From positions 1 through 32,254 of the forward strand of contig JABIDL010000025.1 in NCBI GenBank assembly GCA_018651745.1: a DNA stretch of 32,254 bases, in the 5' to 3' direction. This DNA is from Candidatus Neomarinimicrobiota bacterium (GTDB taxonomy: Bacteria > Fidelibacterota > Marinisomatia > Marinisomatales > TCS55). Under the pieces are notes generated by a model. That model was not told the DNA's origin, did not search any database, and saw nothing but the letters and a program-made list of their open reading frames with translations. The position numbers and the translations under genes were made by a program. Shown here piece by piece: positions 1-6,150 of the stretch. Numbering within the stretch: the stretch's first letter is position 1; each line of letters begins with the position of its first letter.

Positions 1-640
1 TTAATAATTCCCGAAAATTACCAAGACAATGTTCCCGTAGGATTTTATTCTGTTCATACATGGCTTGAGGAAAAATTACTTTCTGTGCAGATGTGGCAAA
101 ATGATTATGCCAAAACAGTGTCATATTTTCACGAATTGAAAATGTGTCCTTACGCATTTCCAACCCCCACCATTTAACCAATGTCCTCATCCTTATACGG
201 TAGGTGGCAAGTAATTCCATCACTTCTTCCTGAGTCAGTGTATCCCAGGCAGGAGGCGATTCTGTCACCCACGTATCCGGTGGCCCGGGAGCAGTTTGCG
301 ATGCAAGAAGATCGCCGACAGTTTGAGCCATTGTGCTGGCTTCAGTATTTTCTAATTCGGTAAAGGTGGGAGAAAGAAGTGCGCGCCTCAATAGATGTGA
401 GGAATTTCCAGAATTCCAATCAGGAGTTTGAAGTCTTCCAAGTCTTGTGGGAACATCTAACTTAGGTGATGGAACATATTCGAATTTTGGAAGGTCGAAA
501 GGATAGTCTTTCTCGAGAAGTTCTTTGTAAAGTTTGGCCACTCTTGGTGTGGGCCAATGCGGATCTACTTTTATCGGAACAGAACGTTCTCCTTTGGACT
601 TTCTAGAAAAGAAATCTCTTCGTGTGATACTTTTTGCCAT
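1..640 (-). CDS. DUF1800 family protein, N-terminal part (runs off the left edge)
   Basis: Reading the minus strand from the ATG at 640 gives an open frame of 213 codons with no stop before the window edge, so the gene is truncated here. The visible part ends in the family hallmark around residues 178-213: MTLFWHNHFATS, then MYEQNKILREH and GNFRELL, as in DUF1800 (PF08811). The N-terminus has SITRRDFFSRK, like a twin-arginine motif, but no clear hydrophobic stretch follows. DUF1800 proteins are often encoded next to DUF1501 proteins and their biochemical role is unknown; that partner would lie outside the window. There is no obvious Shine-Dalgarno before the ATG. Short open frames on the plus strand here are shadows of this gene. 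Confidence 0.88.
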   Translation of the reverse strand, partial: MAKSITRRDFFSRKSKGERSVPIKVDPHWPTPRVAKLYKELLEKDYPFDLPKFEYVPSPKLDVPTRLGRLQTPDWNSGNSSHLLRRALLSPTFTELENTEASTMAQTVGDLLASQTAPGPPDTWVTESPPAWDTLTQEEVMELLATYRIRMRTLVKWWGLEMRKDTFSIRENMTLFWHNHFATSAQKVIFPQAMYEQNKILREHCLGNFRELL

Positions 641-687
641 GATTTATATAATTAGCACGTTATCTGACCAAATCTTATTGATATTGT

Positions 688-1329
688 TTAATCTGACGTC
701 TGATTTGAAGCAAAGTTAATTTGTTCAGAAATAAAAGTATTTATCGCTTCCCCTGCTGAAAAAGGAATTTTATGTCCGCCACGAAATGTAATTAATTTAA
801 CGCAGTAACCTTGTTCGGAAAGAAAATCATAGGTTTTCTGTCCGGACTCAGGGTGTACAATATCATCTTTTTCTCCATGAAGAATTAATATAGGAGTGGT
901 CCTGCTTGCCTTTGTTGCGTCAGATTTTAACCGAACTTCATCTTTAATGAATCCGGCGATTGGAATAATTCCTCCGATTTGATATTTCACCCTAAGCGCA
1001 AATTCCAAAGCGAGGCTTGCGCCCATTGAAAATCCCACTAAATAAATGGAATCGTTAGAAAATCCATCATCTCTGATTTTGCTCATAAGGTTGTTTAAAA
1101 GGGAAAATGACTTTTTATATTTCCAGCCCTCTTCATCGCTACCACTGAACCATGTATATCCATTCCCCGAACTGGAAGCATAGGGAGCGCGAGGAATGTA
1201 CCAGGCTGCATCATTAATCCGCATTGTTTTGGCAACAGGCACCATCGAATCTTCATCCCCGCTCCATCCATGCAGAGCTAGAATCGCTACTTCCGGATTA
1301 TTGGAAGTTTGATGTGTATTTAGAATCAA
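688..1329 (-). CDS. Alpha/beta hydrolase, phospholipase/carboxylesterase-like
   Basis: A 213-residue single-domain serine hydrolase of the Abhydrolase_2 type, probably a cytoplasmic esterase. Visible features are the oxyanion-region LHGWSGDEDSM (19-29), the nucleophile elbow GFSMG with Ser101, the acid in HGEKDDIV (Asp155) and the catalytic His186 in GGHKIP. The substrate cannot be told. The start is a TTG without Shine-Dalgarno; the next Met is residue 29, which would remove the oxyanion motif, so TTG is kept. The frame is the same as that of the upstream lipoprotein gene and is separated from it only by a TAG and one CAA codon, so translation may depend on reinitiation or read-through. Confidence 0.85.
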   Translation of the reverse strand: MILNTHQTSNNPEVAILALHGWSGDEDSMVPVAKTMRINDAAWYIPRAPYASSSGNGYTWFSGSDEEGWKYKKSFSLLNNLMSKIRDDGFSNDSIYLVGFSMGASLALEFALRVKYQIGGIIPIAGFIKDEVRLKSDATKASRTTPILILHGEKDDIVHPESGQKTYDFLSEQGYCVKLITFRGGHKIPFSAGEAINTFISEQINFASNQTSD

Positions 1330-1332
1330 TTG

Positions 1333-1599
1333 CTAAAGCGAATATTGATCACAGCAGCAATCTGGTACAATTGTGACTGTTTCTGCATCGAAATCATCAT
1401 TGGAAAGTTTGTATCGAATGCAAGAATCAAGATTTATTCCCTCCACAGATCCAAGCTGCCCTAAGTCGGATGAAGTAACCTTTTTGTAAAGATATCCTCC
1501 AATAATCCCCCCTCCACAATCGTCACAGGAACTTGGTTCGTTACAAGCGGAAAATGTGATGAAGAAAATAGCACCTAAAAGGATAAGCTTATTTTTCAA
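1333..1599 (-). CDS. Small cysteine-rich lipoprotein
   Basis: An 88-residue protein with a typical lipoprotein signal: a Lys-rich start, hydrophobic residues 5-17 and the lipobox FSAC with Cys19. The mature part has further cysteines (C25, C28, C60 and a CCC run at 81-83), suggesting disulfides or metal binding. I do not recognise the family. It overlaps the upstream gene by 11 bases and ends three bases before the TTG start of the hydrolase, in the same frame. Likely an envelope protein co-expressed with its neighbours; function unknown. Confidence 0.7.
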   Translation of the reverse strand: MKNKLILLGAIFFITFSACNEPSSCDDCGGGIIGGYLYKKVTSSDLGQLGSVEGINLDSCIRYKLSNDDFDAETVTIVPDCCCDQYSL

Positions 1600-1900
1600 A
1601 ATTCGCCCCCGAAAGTAAAGACCATTTCCCGTTGCCAGGTGTTGGACTTGGTTTTAATTGAAATAATTCTCCTGTTGAGGTATCCAGCAAATAATGCCAA
1701 TGAGTTCTGTCGATTGCAAAACTCTGCATTTGGAATCGCCCTGAGGCGCCATCTTTTGCCAATTCGGTTGACATGTAGCTTTCTACCCTCAGCAAAAGAG
1801 ATTTAAGCGAATCATCTTTCACGCTGCCCGCTCCACTTAATATGAATAGCCCGCCCACCATTAAAATACCTGTCATAATGCCCATTAAATAATGTTTCAT
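1589..1900 (-). CDS. Small secreted or membrane-anchored protein, unknown function
   Basis: A 103-residue protein with one N-terminal hydrophobic segment (about residues 5-25, MGIMTGILMVGGLFILSGAG) and a soluble remainder with no motif I recognise. It could be a signal anchor or a cleaved signal peptide. A GGAGAA Shine-Dalgarno-like sequence lies just before the ATG on the minus strand. The end overlaps the lipoprotein gene by 11 bases, so the two are probably translated together. Confidence 0.65.
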   Translation of the reverse strand: MKHYLMGIMTGILMVGGLFILSGAGSVKDDSLKSLLLRVESYMSTELAKDGASGRFQMQSFAIDRTHWHYLLDTSTGELFQLKPSPTPGNGKWSLLSGANFEK

Positions 1901-1926
1901 GGTTTCTCCTTTTTAGTTAAGTCTGT

Positions 1927-2634
1927 TTATGTACGATTTGTCTCAAAATCAGCCATTCGCTTTTTAAAATCGGTTTTATCATCTGCTCGGAGCAATGGAC
2001 TGATTTTAATATTTTCACCTATAGTGATAGATGGATCAGGACCATAATCGTGTCCCGGATAAATTATGGTTTCTTCAGGTAGGGTGAGCAGTTTTTCATA
2101 TACGGATTTGTACAGGGCGTCTGTATTGGATCCGGCACTTACTGTTCTTCCTGTCCGTCCTACAAAAAGCGTGTCTCCGGTAAAAATAATATTTTCCACA
2201 AGATAGCAAATAGAATCAAGATTATGACCTTCAGTATGGAGTACATCTACGCTTAATTGTCCAACGGTAACAGTGTTTCCATCTTCAACTGGCTTTGGGT
2301 AATGAACCTTTAATTGTTTTGATACAGTTGGATGGCAAACAACAACCAGATTTGGATGGTGTTTTATGTAATCATTTAAATACGCGATATGATCATGATG
2401 CGAATGCGTAATTAGTATTAAAATCAATCCTGAATTTATGAAGGGCTCAATTTGGTTATATGGAACTGCGGAATCCACTAAACATTGGTTCCGAGTACGC
2501 ATGCAGGTTAATAGATATGTGAAATTATCATCATATCCTCCCCTGAAAGATCTTACGGAAAAATCAGTTTCTATTTGTGTTCTTACGGGCATAGTTCTTA
2601 GGGGGAGTTTATGGGTCTTAATCATGAAATGCAC
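1927..2634 (-). CDS. MBL-fold metallohydrolase, glyoxalase II-like
   Basis: A metallo-beta-lactamase-fold hydrolase with a binuclear metal site. Residues (from the GTG start) are HxHxDH at H77/H79/D81/H82, His137 in TEGHNLDS, bridging Asp154 in FTGDTLF and His195 in YPGHDYG. This layout is typical of hydroxyacylglutathione-hydrolase-like proteins; FVGRTGRT differs from the GCGR of GloB and from the GRTDF of persulfide dioxygenases, so the substrate is uncertain. Three starts are possible: GTG at 2634, ATG at 2625 and ATG at 2592; none has a strong Shine-Dalgarno, and the conserved fold begins after all three. It is the first gene of the minus-strand run toward the left edge. Confidence 0.85.
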   Translation of the reverse strand: MHFMIKTHKLPLRTMPVRTQIETDFSVRSFRGGYDDNFTYLLTCMRTRNQCLVDSAVPYNQIEPFINSGLILILITHSHHDHIAYLNDYIKHHPNLVVVCHPTVSKQLKVHYPKPVEDGNTVTVGQLSVDVLHTEGHNLDSICYLVENIIFTGDTLFVGRTGRTVSAGSNTDALYKSVYEKLLTLPEETIIYPGHDYGPDPSITIGENIKISPLLRADDKTDFKKRMADFETNRT

Positions 2635-2699
2635 ATAATAAGTTTTGTTGGAAACAAAAAGAGTAAGCGAGAAATTCAGGTATCATTATGGAGTGAATT

Positions 2700-2912
2700 A
2701 TGAAGGAAATAGGTACATATCTTATCATTGGAGGCATCGCCCTTTTTATATTGGTTTTTTTCGGAAAGATATTTTCATTTATCTTTGAGAATCCTTTGCT
2801 TGGTGTAGCTTTTATTGCCATTGCGGTAGGGATTGTATTGTTACTGTTAAGCATTGCCCGAGAAAAAAAGAATGATGAGAAAAAAGAAGATTTTCGAGGA
2901 ATTAAACAATAG
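2700..2912 (+). CDS. Small two-helix membrane protein
   Basis: A 70-residue protein with two hydrophobic helices (about residues 6-28 and 33-52) and a charged, Lys/Glu-rich cytoplasmic-type tail. A GGAG lies nine bases before the ATG, supporting translation. The upstream MBL-fold gene is divergent, so a promoter probably lies in 2635-2699. I do not recognise a family and assign no function. An open frame on the opposite strand here is judged to be a shadow. Confidence 0.65.
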   Translation: MKEIGTYLIIGGIALFILVFFGKIFSFIFENPLLGVAFIAIAVGIVLLLLSIAREKKNDEKKEDFRGIKQ

Positions 2913-2943
2913 GGATAAAAAAACTTACAATTTAATAAACATA

Positions 2944-2962
2944 AATAGGAATGATTCCTATT
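2944..2962 (+). promoter_or_regulatory. Perfect 19-bp palindrome, probable PerR operator
   Basis: AATAGGAAT-G-ATTCCTATT is a perfect 9-1-9 inverted repeat, 26 bases before the perR start. Its inner 7-1-7 part matches the Bacillus PerR box TTATAATnATTATAA at the central AAT-n-ATT and the outer T/A bases. A plausible -10 (TATACT, 2967-2972) follows at once, so a bound repressor would block RNA polymerase. Peroxide-responsive autoregulation of the perR-prx pair is inferred. Confidence 0.75.
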
Positions 2963-2988
2963 AAGCTATACTTTGTCTGCCTTGTAAT

Positions 2989-3387
2989 ATGCGTTACAGC
3001 ACCCAAAGAGAAACTATTTATCAAATCGTAAAAGATGCCCAATGCCATCCATCGGCAGACTGGGTATTTGATCGTGCAAAAGTGATTATTCCAAATATAA
3101 GTTTAGCAACGGTTTACCGAAATCTCGGACTATTGAAAAGCCGTGGAAATATTCGATCTTTTACTATAAAGGGTATCGTACGGTACGACGGCAATATTAA
3201 AGCACATTCCCATTTTATGTGTCGTGAATGTGACTTAATGATAGATATGCTACCGGGTAATCTGAAAAGTGTAATACAAAAAGGATTACCAAAATATTTT
3301 AAAGCAGAGTCGGTTGATCTTAAAATATCGGGACTTTGTAAAACCTGTCAAAACAAACAGAATACAAAAGAGGTAATAACATGTTAG
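2989..3387 (+). CDS. perR: Fur-family peroxide-sensing repressor, PerR type
   Basis: A 132-residue Fur-family protein. The winged-helix recognition region is ISLATVYRNLGLL (37-49). Two CxxC pairs, C78/C81 and C117/C120, form the structural zinc site. The residues matching the Bacillus PerR regulatory metal site are all present: H20, D67, H73, H75 and D86 (equivalent to PerR H37, D85, H91, H93 and D104). An Asp rather than Glu at the last position favours a peroxide sensor over an iron sensor, and the peroxiredoxin gene overlapping its 3' end fits that role. There is a perfect palindromic operator upstream. No Shine-Dalgarno is visible before the ATG. Confidence 0.88.
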   Translation: MRYSTQRETIYQIVKDAQCHPSADWVFDRAKVIIPNISLATVYRNLGLLKSRGNIRSFTIKGIVRYDGNIKAHSHFMCRECDLMIDMLPGNLKSVIQKGLPKYFKAESVDLKISGLCKTCQNKQNTKEVITC

Positions 3388-4025
3388 TAACAAAAACAGC
3401 TCCGGATTTTAAAGCAACTGCGATAATGCCGGATAATTCATTTCAGGATATCAGCCTTGCTGATTATGAAGGTAAAAAGGTTGTCCTGTTTTTCTATCCT
3501 TTGGATTTTACGTTCGTATGTCCAACAGAAATAATCGCGTTCGATCATCGTTTAGCTGAATTTGAAAAGCGTGGTGTTCAAGTGCTTGGCTGTTCCATCG
3601 ATTCTCATTTCAGCCATTGGGCATGGAAAAATACGGATGTAAATAAAGGTGGTATCGGGAATGTTCAGTATCCGATCATTGCGGATTTAGATAAATCCAT
3701 TGCCCGAGCGTATGATGTGCTTATAGATGCCGAACCTGCGACTGTTCTAACGGATGAAGAAGAATATGATTCTTCGGTTGGCGGCAATATCGCACTTCGT
3801 GGATCATTCTTGATCGACGAAAAAGGGGTGGTGCGACATGCAGTAATTAATGATCTTCCATTGGGCAGAAACATTGATGAAATGCTTCGCATGGTTGATG
3901 CACTTGATTTCCATACGGAACACGGAGAAGTATGTCCGGCCGGATGGACTGAGGGAGAAGATGGAATGAAAGATACAGCTGAGGGTGTTGCCGGTTACCT
4001 AACCGAAAACGCTGACGAACTGTAA
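3381..4025 (+). CDS. Typical 2-Cys peroxiredoxin (AhpC/Prx1 type)
   Basis: A thiol peroxidase that reduces hydrogen peroxide and organic hydroperoxides in the cytoplasm. The peroxidatic Cys47 is in FTFVCPTE and the resolving Cys185 in EVCPAGW; Arg140 (ALRG) belongs to the active site. The length, 214 residues, is longer than usual because of an acidic insert at about 116-135, between YDVL and the IALRGSFLID strand. GGIG (90-93) is the GGLG-like motif, but the C-terminal YF motif is replaced by YL, so sensitivity to over-oxidation is unclear. The start overlaps perR by seven bases, indicating translational coupling in a PerR-controlled operon. A terminator follows. Confidence 0.95.
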   Translation: MLVTKTAPDFKATAIMPDNSFQDISLADYEGKKVVLFFYPLDFTFVCPTEIIAFDHRLAEFEKRGVQVLGCSIDSHFSHWAWKNTDVNKGGIGNVQYPIIADLDKSIARAYDVLIDAEPATVLTDEEEYDSSVGGNIALRGSFLIDEKGVVRHAVINDLPLGRNIDEMLRMVDALDFHTEHGEVCPAGWTEGEDGMKDTAEGVAGYLTENADEL

Positions 4026-4045
4026 ATTAAAAATCGAATAAAAAA

Positions 4046-4075
4046 CCCCTGCTGAATTCTCAGCGGGGCTTTTTT
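4046..4075 (+). terminator. Rho-independent terminator after the peroxiredoxin gene, probably bidirectional
   Basis: The stem CCCC(T)GCTGA / TCAGCGGGG, with one bulged T and loop ATTC, is followed by CTTTTTT on the plus strand. A run of six A precedes it, so it could also stop the minus-strand operon that ends at 4190. The remaining bases 4076-4189 hold nothing I can identify. Confidence 0.85.
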
Positions 4076-4189
4076 ATTTTTAAGAAGTCGAGTAAATTTG
4101 AGTCAATCAATTGTTATGAAAATCGTTACAACAGAAACAATCGCCTGACTGCTCGTGTAAGGAACAGCCGTGAAACTCAAAATATCTAT

Positions 4190-5269
4190 TTAGTACGTAT
4201 CTGAAAAAAGCAATATATCCGCCACGCCCAATTGCCCGTCGCGGTTGAGGTCGCCCGAATTCAGGTAGTGATCGGTCGTTTCAGTAAATCCCATAATCGC
4301 AAAAACCAAGATGGATAAATCACTTAAATCCGCATCGCCGTCACCGTCTAAATCACCGCTCGGGAAAGCAGATCCGGAATCTTGGGAATACTGTAAAAAG
4401 AAATTGAGTATTTCAGCGCTTGCTGAAATATCTTGATTTATTGTGCCGACGCCGCCAAGCCCGCCAGCGGATGGCCAACTATGCCCACCGCCATCTACTT
4501 CAAAAAGGATAACGTCCGCATCTTCATCACAATCCGAATAGGTGTATTTATCCACCGTCGAATTATCCGTTTGATCCATGTCGGGCAAATCCTCAAATGT
4601 TGGAGTGTCGCCGCAATTATTATTCGCGACCCAATATTGGACGGATTGATCGGTTGACATCCAATACGACGTTCCCAAGTATGGAACAGTCGGATCATTG
4701 GTCCCGTGAATTTCCATGAGCGGAACCGGACGAGAAGGATCGCAGGAAGCATAAATAGAACTCGCCATGGTTCCCGTTACGGAAGCAATGGCAGTGATGC
4801 GGTCGGAAAGTTCACAGCCAAGTCTGTAGCTCATAAAACCGCCGTTCGACATTCCACAGCTAAACACCCGATTGGTATCAATTGCGTACCATGCAAACAT
4901 AGAGTCAATCATAACGCTGAAAAAATTGACATCATCCACATCGGGCGTTGGAGAAAGCCAATAATCGTCAATACCGCTGTTCCAGGCTGTTGAGATTGCA
5001 TCGGGATACACGATGATCACATCTAAATCCAGATCCGCCGCCACCGTATGCATAACGGAATAGGATCGTTGCTGGGAAGCACTCCCGAAATAACCGTGGT
5101 TATTAAATATAAGAGGAAGACTGTTTTCAACGGAGTCCGGCAAATCCACTAAGAAATTCCGTGCATATCCTTCAAGTTGAAACGTGTGGGAAACCTGACT
5201 CTGTCCGGAGTTGACCGAAATAATCAGAAACATTAGAAAAATTCGAATGTGTTTGATGACTGTCATCAT
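4190..5269 (-). CDS. Secreted polyhydroxybutyrate-depolymerase/feruloyl-esterase-like hydrolase with dockerin-like tail
   Basis: A 359-residue protein with a signal peptide (about 1-24). The catalytic domain is an alpha/beta hydrolase like LpqC/PHB depolymerases: oxyanion NNHGYFGS (56-63), nucleophile Ser141 in GMSNGG, Asp192 in HGTNDPTVPY and His263 in GGGHSWP. Residues 305-359 hold two calcium-loop repeats (DLDGDGDADLSDL and DLNRDGQLGVADIL) resembling a type I dockerin or EF-hand pair. No Por sorting domain is present, unlike the two proteins encoded upstream. The ATG overlaps the stop of the glycosyltransferase gene (ATGA). The natural ester substrate is unknown; a polysaccharide or polyester is plausible. 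Confidence 0.87.
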   Translation of the reverse strand: MMTVIKHIRIFLMFLIISVNSGQSQVSHTFQLEGYARNFLVDLPDSVENSLPLIFNNHGYFGSASQQRSYSVMHTVAADLDLDVIIVYPDAISTAWNSGIDDYWLSPTPDVDDVNFFSVMIDSMFAWYAIDTNRVFSCGMSNGGFMSYRLGCELSDRITAIASVTGTMASSIYASCDPSRPVPLMEIHGTNDPTVPYLGTSYWMSTDQSVQYWVANNNCGDTPTFEDLPDMDQTDNSTVDKYTYSDCDEDADVILFEVDGGGHSWPSAGGLGGVGTINQDISASAEILNFFLQYSQDSGSAFPSGDLDGDGDADLSDLSILVFAIMGFTETTDHYLNSGDLNRDGQLGVADILLFSDTY

Positions 5270-6126
5270 TGATTAATATACCGTATCAATTGATTCGAAT
5301 CAACGAAGACTCGCTTTCGGCAAATGGGAATTGCCTGCGTGTATCCTTCATAGGCCTCTGCTTCAACTTCGGTATAATTTTTCCCGAGCAGCAAACTCAA
5401 ATTATGGTAATCTGCTTTGTGAAAATCCGGCTTGAATGTTAACGGACCTCCGCAATCCTTATTGTATGCGAGTGTTTCATTGTAATGATCATCGCAGACA
5501 GGATCGCAATACCAATGCCGCCGATAGTTCACTTCGATAATATGGCAGTCCGTCGGCGTGAAAATCAGATTTGTTAATCCGGCGCCGTGCATGGCGACTA
5601 GAACGCTCGCGCCTGAACAGATTTTTTCCTGTTCCTGCGGATTGAGTTCGGAAAAATTGGCCACTTTAAGCGGAAGTGTAAATTCATCCTTCCGGGTCGT
5701 GAGGATTTTTTCAATTGGATCGCAGGTGGCATGGTCGAGCAAAAACCGATCATCTTTGTTCCGCTGTACAAACAAAATATAGCGGTCGTCTTCCGGCGGC
5801 GATTTCAATTTTTCTATAAATCTGATTAGAGATTTTTTCGGATGGAATTGGATAAATTCGTGAATTTCAAATTGATACGCGCCTTCCTTCAGTTCTATTG
5901 GATTTTGAATTGAATCCAATTCGGATTCCTCAATGTAGTGAACAGAATCAAAGAGTTTTGAGAGGAGGAAATGACGCCATTTTTGTACGGGTGAGTCAGT
6001 ATCAATATTATCCGCCACGATGGAAAGGCGGTTTCCCGGCCGAATTTTCATTCCATAGACTTCTAATACATCAGCGAAAAATATATGGAATAAATTTTGG
6101 TCCTCGTATCGTGTGAAATAATTCAA
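5266..6126 (-). CDS. GT61 (DUF563) family glycosyltransferase
   Basis: A 286-residue putative glycosyltransferase of the Glyco_transf_61/DUF563 type. Supporting motifs are EDQNLFHIFFADVL (8-21), where the family usually has an H/W-rich segment, YILFVQR (116-122) and the diagnostic ASVLVAMHGAGLTNLIFTP (173-191). The start is TTG, with AAGGA about seven bases upstream. The N-terminus is short for the family, since the conserved domain begins almost at once. It lies 24 bases after the M43/beta-helix gene and overlaps the esterase gene by four bases. The target could be a glycan or the neighbouring secreted proteins; this cannot be read from the sequence. Confidence 0.83.
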   Translation of the reverse strand: MNYFTRYEDQNLFHIFFADVLEVYGMKIRPGNRLSIVADNIDTDSPVQKWRHFLLSKLFDSVHYIEESELDSIQNPIELKEGAYQFEIHEFIQFHPKKSLIRFIEKLKSPPEDDRYILFVQRNKDDRFLLDHATCDPIEKILTTRKDEFTLPLKVANFSELNPQEQEKICSGASVLVAMHGAGLTNLIFTPTDCHIIEVNYRRHWYCDPVCDDHYNETLAYNKDCGGPLTFKPDFHKADYHNLSLLLGKNYTEVEAEAYEGYTQAIPICRKRVFVDSNQLIRYINQ

Positions 6127-6150
6127 ATAAATATCCTTCGGATAATGAAT

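Noticed and set aside
181-719. Two short plus-strand open frames at 181-363 and 534-719
   Set aside because: They lie antisense to the DUF1800 gene, have no recognisable motifs and no Shine-Dalgarno.
2618-2854. Minus-strand frame of 78 codons over the small membrane protein
   Set aside because: The plus-strand frame has a good Shine-Dalgarno and clear helices; the other is its shadow.
2700-4025. Iron-sensing Fur rather than PerR
   Set aside because: Asp86 and the full PerR-type ligand set, plus the overlapping peroxiredoxin gene, favour PerR.
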